Positions 1-6,324 are shown, counted from the stretch's first letter. The stretch is 6,940 nt of DNA from QQUD01 sp039029915 (GCA_039029915.1 JBCCFD010000426.1:1-6940), one strand, 5' to 3'. The notes: generated by a model not told the origin, from the sequence alone. Made by a program: numbers and translations.

Positions 1-194
1 ATATACTCATTGCCATCAATATCCCATTTTCTTGAGCCTTCGGCATGGGTGACGTAGATAGGGGCTGGCTGTAAGTAACGGCCATCGTGGGTCACGCCAG
101 CGGGAAAGACTTGCTTTGCTTCTTCATATTTATTCAAAGCTTTTGGAAAGTGGGCTTGAAAATCTGAAAGCATGGCTGAGGATTGTGTGTGCAT
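1..194 (-). CDS. Class III PLP-dependent aminotransferase, N-terminal part (glutamate-1-semialdehyde aminomutase-like)
   Basis: Only the first 64 codons lie in the window; the gene continues past the left edge. The visible protein has a helical N-terminus followed by VFPAGVTHDGRYLQP (about residues 29-43), PIYVTHAEGSRKWDIDGNEY (45-64). This pattern of a P-x-G-V turn, then an 'A-x-G-x-x-x-x-D-x-D-G-N-x-Y' strand pair, is typical of the N-terminus of class III aminotransferases, especially the HemL-like branch. The PLP-binding lysine is outside the window, so catalytic competence cannot be checked. The ATG at 194 is preceded at seven bases by a full consensus Shine-Dalgarno sequence, which fixes the start. 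It begins one base after the stop of the FAD oxidase, so the two form an operon. Family members either move an amino group within a substrate or transfer it between substrates; a true haem-pathway HemL is less likely next to an amine oxidase, but this is inference. Confidence 0.85.
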   Translation of the reverse strand, partial: MHTQSSAMLSDFQAHFPKALNKYEEAKQVFPAGVTHDGRYLQPAPIYVTHAEGSRKWDIDGNEY

Positions 195-195
195 G

Positions 196-1473
196 TTAAC
201 AACCTCCTTCCTTTTGCATGGCGCGAGCTTGAGCCTTTGTTAATTTTTTGTCAGATTCTCCCCAGTTGTTGCTGGCTAAAAATACCTGACGGGGAATCGT
301 ATCGATCCAGCGCCCATCGTGCATTAAACCAGCGGCGAGACGGCCTAACGTATCGGAGCCTTGAGCGCCAGTCCCGTTCCCTCCGGTGGCGACAAATAAA
401 CGGCCGTTTTCATCCGTGGGCAGCTGGTCAATCGTGGGATAGCCGGAAGGTGTATAGGTCACGATACAGCGATGAGAAGTCAGCTTTTGGAAATTGACCT
501 CTGGTAACACCGACTGGAGCGCATTGCTCATAGAGGGCAAATCATCTTCACTGGGGCCATCTTGGAACCAAGCCTGCACCTCTTCAAGCGTTTCGGGCCA
601 CAGCTCCCCTTTGCTGTTGCAACCCATCTTGATTTTATAGGTGCCGTCTGGATAGAGGAGGGGAGGCGCCATATAAATGTCGTCAATATCGGGGTCGTCG
701 ATGTTGTAGCCAACCCCAGGCATCTCTTTGAGGGAAACTGCCGTTTCCTCAGAGACCTCTCCCCACACCATCGCTTCCGTTTTGAGTCGGAGCGGAATCG
801 GTTGGGTTAGTAAACTATTGAAGTTCGTAAATGCCCCACAGGCAATAAGGGCTTTATTCGCTGAGAGCTTTTGGCCACTAGCGGTGGTAACGGTGACGGA
901 TACGGCCGTTGATTCCACATTGACCGCATAATCATCAATAAAATGAGCCCCGTTTTGCTGAGCAATCACGTTCTGGGCTTTTAGCATGGCGCGAGGATTG
1001 ACGTAGCCTGCTGGCCCTGGCTCATAAAACAGCCCATACCCTTTAGGGAATGAAAGAAAAGGGAACATCTCTTGCCAGCTATCGTCATCTGCTGAAAAGT
1101 AGCGATACTGGATGCCATATTCGGCCGTGCCTTTGGCCATAAAAGCTAGCAGGTCAGCTTCTTCTTTTTGCGTGTAGCGAGTAGCATGAACGCGACCAAC
1201 TGCCCCATGAAAGCTAACGCCCGATCTTTGCTCAAGGGTACTGTAATTCGCCACCGCCAACCGAGCTACCTCTGACCAAACGGGGTCTTGGCTGAGCTGT
1301 CTTGTCAGTCGCCCTTCGTCGTAGTGACTGCTAAATACGCCTTGATGATTTTGAGGATTTGTTGGCTCTCCCGGTCCAACAACGGCTACATTTTGCTGCC
1401 AATCGCTCAAATAGCGTGCCGCAGCGCTTCCCATTAGTCCATTGCCAATGACAATCGTATCGAACGTTTTCAT
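196..1473 (-). CDS. FAD-dependent amine/amino-acid oxidase, DAO family (sarcosine / N-methyl amino-acid oxidase-like)
   Basis: This 425-residue flavoprotein should oxidise a C-N bond of an amino acid or secondary amine, passing electrons to oxygen or another acceptor. The N-terminus has the Rossmann dinucleotide motif IVIGNGLMGSAAARYL (G10-x-G12-x-x-G15). Residues 48-59 (SSHYDEGRLTRQ) match the SSHGDTR-type FAD-contacting segment of monomeric sarcosine oxidase and N-methyltryptophan oxidase. GYVNPRAML (157-164), ACGAFTN (211-217) and the C-terminal FVATGGNGTGAQGSDTLG (360-377) are further family landmarks. Sarcosine oxidases hold FAD covalently through a Cys in a C-M-Y-T context. Here the region is HRCIVTYTPSG, with C336 two residues away from the expected place, so covalent attachment is doubtful. 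I chose the ATG at 1473 over an in-frame start at 1500 because AAGGAG lies four bases before it (1478-1483) and the Rossmann strand starts right after it. It is the first gene of an operon with the aminotransferase. Substrate unknown; no signal peptide, so cytoplasmic. Confidence 0.88.
   Translation of the reverse strand: MKTFDTIVIGNGLMGSAAARYLSDWQQNVAVVGPGEPTNPQNHQGVFSSHYDEGRLTRQLSQDPVWSEVARLAVANYSTLEQRSGVSFHGAVGRVHATRYTQKEEADLLAFMAKGTAEYGIQYRYFSADDDSWQEMFPFLSFPKGYGLFYEPGPAGYVNPRAMLKAQNVIAQQNGAHFIDDYAVNVESTAVSVTVTTASGQKLSANKALIACGAFTNFNSLLTQPIPLRLKTEAMVWGEVSEETAVSLKEMPGVGYNIDDPDIDDIYMAPPLLYPDGTYKIKMGCNSKGELWPETLEEVQAWFQDGPSEDDLPSMSNALQSVLPEVNFQKLTSHRCIVTYTPSGYPTIDQLPTDENGRLFVATGGNGTGAQGSDTLGRLAAGLMHDGRWIDTIPRQVFLASNNWGESDKKLTKAQARAMQKEGGC
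202..209 (-). promoter_or_regulatory. Consensus ribosome binding site inside the upstream gene
   Basis: Read on the minus strand this is AAGGAGGT, a complete anti-16S match, seven bases before the ATG at 194. It lies within the codons for the last residues (K-E-G-G-C) of the FAD oxidase, so ribosomes finishing the oxidase end almost on the aminotransferase start. This supports coupled translation of the two genes. Confidence 0.85.
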
Positions 1474-1500
1474 AATTCTCCTTTTCTCGGTAACAAGCAA

Positions 1501-1529
1501 ACTATAGCTTGAGAAAAGAAGAGTTCCAA
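1501..1529 (-). promoter_or_regulatory. Sigma70-like promoter for the oxidase-aminotransferase operon
   Basis: On the minus strand TTGGAA (1524-1529, 4 of 6 matches to TTGACA) is separated by exactly 17 bases from TATAGT (1501-1506, 5 of 6 matches to TATAAT). Transcription would start near 1494, giving a short leader of about 20 bases with AAGGAG before the ATG at 1473. This also argues against the alternative start at 1500. Inferred from consensus only. Confidence 0.5.
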
Positions 1530-1543
1530 ATGGTCAGAAACGA

Positions 1544-1586
1544 ACAGACTCAGCTGATTGCAGCGAAGGCATTAAGCTGAGTCTGT
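1544..1586. repeat. Perfect 12-bp inverted repeat with 19-base loop
   Basis: ACAGACTCAGCT (1544-1555) is repeated in perfect reverse complement at 1575-1586. Inside the loop a second short pairing is possible (TGC 1559-1561 with GCA 1569-1571). It lies between the stop of the receiver gene and the -35 box of the oxidase operon, 15 bases upstream of that box. As RNA it could end the receiver transcript, but no T-run follows on the minus strand, so an intrinsic terminator is not clearly supported. A two-fold-symmetric operator for a regulator of the oxidase operon is the alternative. Confidence 0.75.
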
Positions 1587-1644
1587 GATATTTATGGTTT
1601 TTCACCTGTATCTTTTAGACGGAGGAAGTAAGGTGACGAATTGA

Positions 1645-2031
1645 TTAATGAGCAACTGTATCTTGATACTGGATGGCCTTTGTGATCTCGCTGACCAATA
1701 CATCACGTGAGATCGGTTTAAAGAGATACTTGGAAGCGCCAGCCTCCATCCCTTTCTCAACCGAGCGTGATTGAGCGCTTGTGCTTAAAATGATGATGGG
1801 CAATTGAGCTGTGTCCTGCTGGGAGCGAAGCTCTTGGCAAACGGTAAATCCATCCATAATGGGCATCATCACGTCTAGCAGGATAGCATCGGGCTTGCCG
1901 TGAGAAACTTGCTCTAATGCTTCGGCACCGTTTTGGGCGGTTTGAGTCATAAAGCCAGCTGGCTCTAAAATGAGTTGGAGTAAATTAATAGTGATTGGGT
2001 CGTCGTCGACAATTAGGATTGTTTTTTGCAT
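1645..2031 (-). CDS. Single-domain response regulator (CheY-like receiver)
   Basis: The 128-residue protein is a receiver domain and nothing more, so it must signal by protein contact rather than by a fused output domain. All phosphorylation residues are present: the acidic pocket D9-D10-D11 after the first strand (TILIVDDDP), the phospho-acceptor D53 in ILLDVMMPIMDG, the switch S83/T84 in PIIILSTSAQ, and K105 in YLFKP. The IMDG and KPIS contexts are like those of PilH/CheY-type stand-alone receivers. No histidine kinase is present in the window. The ATG at 2031 is used; an in-frame TTG at 2046 lies in what looks like the ribosome binding site (GGGGGA) and would add five residues before a typical receiver start. 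A promoter-like sequence is placed at 2056-2085. The gene has the same strand as the oxidase operon but is separated from it by 171 bases containing an inverted repeat and its own promoter candidate, so it is probably an independent unit. Confidence 0.93.
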   Translation of the reverse strand: MQKTILIVDDDPITINLLQLILEPAGFMTQTAQNGAEALEQVSHGKPDAILLDVMMPIMDGFTVCQELRSQQDTAQLPIIILSTSAQSRSVEKGMEAGASKYLFKPISRDVLVSEITKAIQYQDTVAH

Positions 2032-2055
2032 GATGTGTTCCCCCAACGATGATGG

Positions 2056-2085
2056 ATGATAAATATAAAGAATGCCTTTCGTAAA
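2056..2085 (-). promoter_or_regulatory. Sigma70-like promoter for the response regulator
   Basis: On the minus strand TTTACG (2080-2085, 4 of 6) and TATCAT (2056-2061, 5 of 6) are 18 bases apart. Transcription would start near 2049, about 18 bases before the ATG at 2031, leaving only the G-rich ribosome binding site in the leader. Consensus match only. Confidence 0.42.
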
Positions 2086-2109
2086 CTTTATGAGTGATTT
2101 ACAAAAATA

Positions 2110-2153
2110 GTGGCACTGTAATGTAGGTAAGGGGAGGAAAATTACAGTGCCAC
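2110..2153. repeat. Perfect 13-bp inverted repeat with 18-base loop
   Basis: GTGGCACTGTAAT (2110-2122) is repeated in perfect reverse complement at 2141-2153. The loop is purine-rich (GGGGAGGAAA on the plus strand). It lies in the space between the divergent receiver and TPR genes, 25 bases upstream of the receiver's candidate -35 box. No T-run follows on either strand, so terminator function is not evident. Possible roles are an operator for divergent control, a structured RNA element, or a small non-autonomous repeat; genome-wide copies would decide. Confidence 0.8.
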
Positions 2154-2346
2154 ATTGTTAGGCAAAGGCTCCCTAAATAGGAAGAGGTATCTTGTTAATC
2201 ATAATAGAACCAATGGCTTACAGCGTGTATTAAGTAATTATGGGTTTTGCTGTTAGAATTGGATGCTACTGGATAGTGAATAGTAAAAAGTAAAAGTGAT
2301 AGGTATAAATGGTTGTCACTTTTTCAACGAATCGCGAGATAAGGCT
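2154..2346. other. Rest of the gene-free region between receiver and TPR genes
   Basis: With the promoter and inverted repeat above, this completes a 315-base gene-free stretch (2032-2346). It is A+T-rich. I see no RNA gene or convincing ORF. For the plus-strand TPR gene the best -10 candidates are TAGAAT (2254-2259) and TATAAA (2304-2309), but neither has a good -35 box at the right spacing. The second would start transcription near 2316 and would fit translation from the ATG at 2347. Confidence 0.4.
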
Positions 2347-3450
2347 ATGGCACAGGATAAACAACTTTTTGATAAAGCAATGGCAGCAGGAGCAAAATTT
2401 AATGAAGCTGGCAACTACGAAAAGGCGATGAGCGCTTTTCGAGCCGCCATCAAAGAGTTTCCCAAAGATGCTGAAGCATATGCTGGTTTAGGGGAAGCGT
2501 GTATTGGCCTTAAGCAGTTAGATCGAGCGATGGACTGTTTTAAATATGCAGCTCGTTTTTCCGGTGGGGATATTTCTTATCTCCGAAAAGTAGCTGATAT
2601 TCAAGAGCGTCAGGGGCGGCTTAGTGATGCGGGGCGAACATACCTAGCAATTGGTGAAATTTTATATAAATCAAACCAAACGGATGATGCGATCGGCAAC
2701 TGGCAGCGCGCTATTCGACTGGAATCAAATCTACTCGGGGCCCACAAGCGGTTAGCCACAACGTATCAACGGCTAGATATGACGAAAGATGCTGTTCGTT
2801 CGTATTTGGCGATTGCTCGGATTTTGCAAATGGAAGGGGAGCTAAAGAAAGCGCTCAGAATGTGTCAGGCGGCGTTGCGTTTAGATCCTGAAAATGAAGA
2901 TGTATTAACGGCCGTTGAGCTCATTCGTAAAGGGGCTGACGCATTTGAATTGGAAGAAGAGGAAGAAGAGGAAGAAATGGCTTCTGAACCGGCCATCTCA
3001 GCTGAAGAGCAGGCCGAGGCGGATGAACTGACTCGTACCGTTCGCCAAATGGCGGCTGCCTTTGAAGCAGAACGCCAAAAAGCCCAACCTGCCGCCCCAG
3101 CCACCCCCAACTCGCCTATAGAAGTAGCTAAGCAGATGGCTCAGGAACATTTTGCCATCGAGCTGTTTCGAGATGAAGATGATGATGAGGACGCTAAGAG
3201 TTCGCTCAGTAAGCTCGAACGTGATGCCTTACTTGGTCAGGCAATGGATTTTGATTCACGCGGCAAAGTGGATGATGCGATTGGCTGTTTTAAGCGGGCT
3301 ATTGATGGCGGGTTGAACCTGCCAGCCGCACATTTTGCTTTAGGCTTGCTTTATTTGCAAACCAACAACCGGGCGGATGCGGAAGCGATGTTTGAGATTG
3401 CTAAACAGGAGCCTGCTTTCCAAACGGCCGTTTCTGAAGCACTAGGATAA
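2347..3450 (+). CDS. TPR-repeat protein with central acidic, low-complexity region
   Basis: The 367-residue soluble protein is built from tetratricopeptide repeats, helical hairpins used for protein-protein contact. Repeats are visible at about 10-42 (AGAKFNEAGNYEKAMSAFRAAIKEFP), 43-76, 80-110, 111-144 (DDAIGNWQRAIRLE), 145-182 (EGELKKALRMCQAALRLDPEN) and a separate C-terminal one at 297-352 (RGKVDDAIGCFKRAI, then AAHFALGLLYLQTNNRADAEAMFEIA). Between them residues 198-290 are disordered-looking: eight consecutive Glu (203-210), an Ala/Pro-rich stretch (246-256) and an acidic DEDDDED run (276-282). No signal peptide or membrane segment. The ATG at 2347 is preferred over an in-frame GTG at 2296, because the extra 17 residues do not resemble the family; the upstream AAGG (2341-2344) is a weak and close ribosome binding site. 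Partner and pathway cannot be told. It is followed four bases later by the thioesterase gene on the same strand. Confidence 0.88.
   Translation: MAQDKQLFDKAMAAGAKFNEAGNYEKAMSAFRAAIKEFPKDAEAYAGLGEACIGLKQLDRAMDCFKYAARFSGGDISYLRKVADIQERQGRLSDAGRTYLAIGEILYKSNQTDDAIGNWQRAIRLESNLLGAHKRLATTYQRLDMTKDAVRSYLAIARILQMEGELKKALRMCQAALRLDPENEDVLTAVELIRKGADAFELEEEEEEEEMASEPAISAEEQAEADELTRTVRQMAAAFEAERQKAQPAAPATPNSPIEVAKQMAQEHFAIELFRDEDDDEDAKSSLSKLERDALLGQAMDFDSRGKVDDAIGCFKRAIDGGLNLPAAHFALGLLYLQTNNRADAEAMFEIAKQEPAFQTAVSEALG
2953..2976 (+). repeat. Short in-frame 9-base tandem repeat encoding poly-Glu
   Basis: GAAGAAGAG occurs at 2953-2961 and 2962-2970, followed by GAAGAA, and encodes Glu 203-210 of the TPR protein. 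Gain or loss of a unit would keep the frame and only change the length of the acidic run, so this site may vary in length between strains. Confidence 0.75.
3445..3448 (+). promoter_or_regulatory. Ribosome binding site that fixes the TTG start of the thioesterase
   Basis: AGGA lies in the last codons of the TPR gene (…A-L-G-stop), six bases before the TTG at 3455. Its placement supports the non-ATG start and coupled translation. A TTG start combined with a short Shine-Dalgarno match suggests lower expression than the upstream gene. Confidence 0.6.
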
Positions 3451-3454
3451 CCTT

Positions 3455-3877
3455 TTGCCTTATCCAGAATATTTTCAAAAACTTGAACAGCTTTACTACC
3501 GCAACCCCATCAACGAATTTTACGATACAACCATCAAAATAGAAGCGGGTAAGGCACAAATTGTGACGCAGGTACGCCCTGATTTGCTGCACGGGGGTGG
3601 CATGCTGCACGGGTCTGTTTACTTTAAAGCGCTTGATGATGCCTGTACGTTTGCGGCCGCCACGCTCAAAGAAAATGAGATTCCAGTTACGGCTTCGTTT
3701 AATATTCACTTTTTACGGCCAATATCAAAAGGCTCATTTACGGCCGTTGGCAGAGTGTTGCACCAGTCGCGCCGCCTCATTGTGACCGAAGCTGAAGCGT
3801 TTGATGAAAACGGCCGTAAACTGGCCTACGGTAGCGGCAGCTTTATGATTGCCTCAGGTGGAATGCCTAAGCTGTAA
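3455..3877 (+). CDS. PaaI-like hotdog-fold acyl-CoA thioesterase
   Basis: This 140-residue protein has the size and layout of PaaI/YbgC-type single hotdog domain thioesterases, which hydrolyse acyl-CoA thioesters as homo-oligomers in the cytoplasm. The central helix begins with LLHGGGMLHGSVYFKALDDACTFAAAT (44-70), giving the family's HG motif (52-53) and acidic residues D61/D62 at the catalytic position. The NIHFLRPI strand (83-90) and SRRLIVTEAEAFDENGRKLAYGSGSF (105-130) complete the sheet. The start is TTG at 3455: no earlier ATG is in frame, the next Met is in the middle of the catalytic motif, and AGGA (3445-3448) in the end of the TPR gene sits six bases upstream. The four-base gap to the TPR gene implies an operon with coupled translation. 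The acyl substrate cannot be inferred. Its end is only 12 bases from the convergent gene's stop, with no terminator visible between them. Confidence 0.87.
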   Translation: MPYPEYFQKLEQLYYRNPINEFYDTTIKIEAGKAQIVTQVRPDLLHGGGMLHGSVYFKALDDACTFAAATLKENEIPVTASFNIHFLRPISKGSFTAVGRVLHQSRRLIVTEAEAFDENGRKLAYGSGSFMIASGGMPKL

Positions 3878-3889
3878 CCAAAGCGTTTA

Positions 3890-5038
3890 CTAAGCCACAC
3901 TTATGGCGGCTCTCATATTTTTATCCATCAAGGGCGGGAGCTCCTTCGTGAAAACCTCCTTATAGTCAAGGTTTCCTTTTCTGTCTTTTTGAACCTGCTT
4001 ACCCGTCAAGATGGGTGATGTTTCTGGGCAGTTCGGACAAGACTCCAGATAGAGGGCCAGACCCGGTGTTGGCATATTGTGAGGGTCTAGCATTTTAGCC
4101 GCGGATTCATAGTTGCCCTGTTGAACCAACTGAATGAGTGATTCTGCGTCGATGGCTTCGATGGCACCCAAAAGCTGTTCATCTGTAAACCAGCGATCGT
4201 GTGTTTCGCAAAACGGCCGTTTTGCGCTGCCAAACGCCCCAATCAGACCCCCTAAACTGACAACTCCCACTTCAAAAAGCCAATAGATGATCGTTAAATT
4301 TGAACCGATATTAAATTCTTGACTTCTGCGCGAAAGCGTTAGTCCTTCTTGTGCTTCAGCCAGGGCAAATCCTAAGAAGCCGCTGCGACCTGTTGCTTCA
4401 ATCAATTGAGCATCGAGAATATGATTCGCTTCTTCGCGGGTATAAGCACTGCTTTCAAATAAGTTTGATGTTTCAATCATGACTGGAATAATAGATTGGC
4501 GCACAATTTGATATTCAATGTATCGGTAGCTCATATAGGTACACAGCCCAAAAAGAAGGCCAAACAAAGTGGCTATCAAATCGTGGCGCAATTTTCCCCA
4601 GCGCACACATTTCCCACCGAGCCAACCGACTGCGGTAGCAAGCACAAGTGGAAATAAAATAACGAGATAGACAAAATAGCCAACCCCAGCCACAATCGCA
4701 CCCAAAATTGGTGCGCCTATGCCGATCAGCAAAATAAACATGAAAATAGAATCAATAGGGATTGTGTTCGAGCTGTTTTGAACCTGAGGTGATGATTCAG
4801 AGCCCTGAATATCTGACGCCCACGATTTGCCCGCTGCAAGGGCTGTTTTTGCGAGTGGGTCGCTTAGGGATTCAACTGCGCCTGCTGGCTCAGATCTGGT
4901 TTGGTTCCCCTGGCGCTTTGCCCTGAGTTCTGATTCACAGTTTTTACAGATAGGTAATCGGACGTCTTTGCTTTTGCGACGAATCCATACCTCTTCACCG
5001 TAAAAGATGTCATACTTACATTTGGCACATGTGTACAT
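3890..5038 (-). CDS. Membrane protein with N-terminal Cys4 zinc ribbon; function unknown
   Basis: I do not recognise a named family for this 382-residue protein. It begins with a zinc-ribbon-like module, C4-x-x-C7 and C31-K-N-C34 (MYTCAKCKYDIF, then LPICKNC), followed by a hydrophilic linker (about 40-95). Hydrophobic segments suggest four membrane spans: about 98-117 and 119-140 (a near-continuous Gly/Ile/Leu/Val hairpin), 154-173, and 247-270. Between spans three and four lies a polar loop of about 75 residues. The C-terminal tail carries a second possible metal site, C277-x-x-H280 (PFCETHDRWF) and C334-P-N-C337. The ATG at 5038 is chosen because GGAGG stands five bases before it and the Cys cluster follows at once; an upstream extension to 5182 would overlap the divergent gene and is not supported. 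It is divergent from the DUF89 gene and convergent with the thioesterase. A role as a membrane sensor or as a scaffold is conceivable but not shown. Confidence 0.82.
   Translation of the reverse strand: MYTCAKCKYDIFYGEEVWIRRKSKDVRLPICKNCESELRAKRQGNQTRSEPAGAVESLSDPLAKTALAAGKSWASDIQGSESSPQVQNSSNTIPIDSIFMFILLIGIGAPILGAIVAGVGYFVYLVILFPLVLATAVGWLGGKCVRWGKLRHDLIATLFGLLFGLCTYMSYRYIEYQIVRQSIIPVMIETSNLFESSAYTREEANHILDAQLIEATGRSGFLGFALAEAQEGLTLSRRSQEFNIGSNLTIIYWLFEVGVVSLGGLIGAFGSAKRPFCETHDRWFTDEQLLGAIEAIDAESLIQLVQQGNYESAAKMLDPHNMPTPGLALYLESCPNCPETSPILTGKQVQKDRKGNLDYKEVFTKELPPLMDKNMRAAISVA
4207..4226. repeat. Perfect 20-bp palindrome centred on an ACGGCCGT copy
   Basis: CGCAAAACGG is followed directly by its exact reverse complement. 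It lies within the membrane-protein gene, at the codons for K-R-P-F. It extends the common 8-base core by six bases on each side, the longest such extension in the window. Confidence 0.85.
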
Positions 5039-5124
5039 CGTTCCTCCAATACTTTTAAGTAATAGCCATTTGGCCATACTTTCAATTAACGGCCAATTTC
5101 TGAATTTTTCGACAGGACATTGAA
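5039..5124. promoter_or_regulatory. 86-base divergent intergenic region (membrane protein / DUF89)
   Basis: Both genes must be transcribed from or through this gap. It is A+T-rich and holds the two ribosome binding sites: GGAGG for the minus gene and AGGA (5114-5117), seven bases before the ATG at 5125. On the minus strand TTGAAA (5080-5085, 5 of 6) is a good -35 candidate but lacks a clear -10 at 17 bases. On the plus strand CATACT (5075-5080) is a possible -10. The two candidates touch, so transcription in the two directions could compete. Low certainty. Confidence 0.35.
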
Positions 5125-6324
5125 ATGCAAAAAAAGGTTTATAAATATCCAGCACCTTTACGGGGCTTAGATGAAGGTACATTTACTGAAAAAACGGTTA
5201 AATTCCGGCTGCCCAAAATCGTTCAGCGAGTGCTGGCTGAAAATGAGCTAAATGATACGGCCGTTTCCCTCATCCAAACGCTGATTGATGAGATTCCCTA
5301 TGGCCCAATACGGCCGTTGCGCGATGCGTATGCACCTGACTTTAGTTTGTGGAATGAGCGCATTGCCGCATACGCTGGTCAAAACTGGTTGGAAGCACCG
5401 TGGTTCTTTGTGGAAACGTACAAGTTTCGGCGCATTATTGAAGCCGTGGACTATTATCAAACAGGCCTTGACCCATTTGCCCAACAAAAAAGCGAAACCT
5501 TACGGTTGATGCTCGCCCAAATTTCTGCTGAGGCGACCTTGTTAAATCAAATGGTGCAGGACGGCTGGTCGGACGCGCACGTTAACTGGTTGCTGCTGCG
5601 CGACCTGTGGGGTAATCAAGTGGATTTAGGGTTGTGGGCGGCTGATGATGCCTTTGACCATCTGCACCAATCTCAAGATGCACAGGTGTCTCATTTGCTG
5701 GTCAATGATTTAACGGCCGTATTGCCCCAGCTCAAAAAGGCAAACCGGCTAGATTTTATTATTGATAACGCTGGGTATGAATTGGTTGGTGATTTTTTGC
5801 TGGCCGCTTATTTGCTTTTGGTGCGACCCAGCCTTTCAATTCACTTTCACGTCAAGCGCCACCCTACGTTTGTGTCGGATGTGACGGTTGAGGATGTGAG
5901 CTTGGTGCGCAACACGTTTATGATGCATGAGGATGCATCGCTGCAGCAGTTTGGGCTGATGATACAGTGGTTGTTGGAGAACGGCCGTTTATCCCTGCAC
6001 AATCACCTCTTTTGGACGTCACCTGATCCGCTGTGGGAGATGCCGATTGATCTATTTAACCAGCTAGCTGAATCTGATTTGATTATTTCCAAAGGGGATG
6101 CCAACTATCGACGGGCGCTTGGTGATCTGCACTGGCCTTATGAAACGCCGCTTGCGGAGATTGTGATCAATCCACCAGCCCCTATGCTCTTTTTGCGCAC
6201 GTGTAAAGCGGAGGTGCTGGCGGGGTTGGGAAACGGCCGTTCGGCTGAACTGCGTCAGCTTGATCCGGAGTGGGATGTGAATGGAAAGTGGGGGGTGATT
6301 CAGCTGGTGGAAGGGAAGAAATAA
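5125..6324 (+). CDS. DUF89 damage-control phosphatase, ARMT1-like (subfamily III)
   Basis: The 399-residue protein matches DUF89/ARMT1 proteins along its full length. These are metal-dependent phosphatases that clear damaged or over-accumulated phosphometabolites such as sugar phosphates; the human member was also reported to methylate glutamate side chains. N-terminal helical region: LRGLDEGTFTEKTVKFRLPKIV (12-33) and PDFSLWNERIAAYAGQNWLEAPWFFVETYKFRRIIEA (71-107), as in subfamily III. Catalytic core: FIIDNAGYELVGDFLLAAYLL (211-231) with metal ligands D214 and N215, HFHVKRHPTFVSDVT (240-254) with the third ligand D252, and the C-terminal LIISKGDANYRRALGDLHW (319-337) with K323-G-D325 and G333-D334. 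All key residues are intact. The ATG at 5125 has AGGA seven bases upstream. Cytoplasmic, no signal peptide. It carries five of the window's 13 ACGGCCGT copies. Its divergent neighbour gives no clue to the substrate. Confidence 0.93.
   Translation: MQKKVYKYPAPLRGLDEGTFTEKTVKFRLPKIVQRVLAENELNDTAVSLIQTLIDEIPYGPIRPLRDAYAPDFSLWNERIAAYAGQNWLEAPWFFVETYKFRRIIEAVDYYQTGLDPFAQQKSETLRLMLAQISAEATLLNQMVQDGWSDAHVNWLLLRDLWGNQVDLGLWAADDAFDHLHQSQDAQVSHLLVNDLTAVLPQLKKANRLDFIIDNAGYELVGDFLLAAYLLLVRPSLSIHFHVKRHPTFVSDVTVEDVSLVRNTFMMHEDASLQQFGLMIQWLLENGRLSLHNHLFWTSPDPLWEMPIDLFNQLAESDLIISKGDANYRRALGDLHWPYETPLAEIVINPPAPMLFLRTCKAEVLAGLGNGRSAELRQLDPEWDVNGKWGVIQLVEGKK

Noticed and set aside
183..497. Plus-strand ORF of 104 residues
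   Set aside because: It lies antisense to the end of the FAD oxidase, has no ribosome binding site or family resemblance, and the opposite frame is a clear DAO-family protein.
2032..2346. Possible small RNA or riboswitch in the 315-base gene-free region
   Set aside because: Apart from the 13-bp inverted repeat and the candidate promoter I see no conserved riboswitch core or terminator-anti-terminator pairing.
2865..3110. Minus-strand ORF rich in Ser
   Set aside because: Its poly-Ser stretch is just the reverse reading of the Glu codons of the TPR gene.
3653..3660. GCGGCCGC (NotI-type palindrome)
   Set aside because: It shares the CGGCCG core but differs at both outer bases from ACGGCCGT; a single occurrence needs no special explanation.
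3401..3709. Minus-strand ORF of 102 residues
   Set aside because: It is antisense to the TPR end and the thioesterase, and its sequence shows no domain.
5039..5182. N-terminal extension of the zinc-ribbon membrane protein to 5182
   Set aside because: It would overlap the start of the DUF89 gene, whereas the ATG at 5038 has a strong GGAGG site and is followed immediately by the Cys motif.
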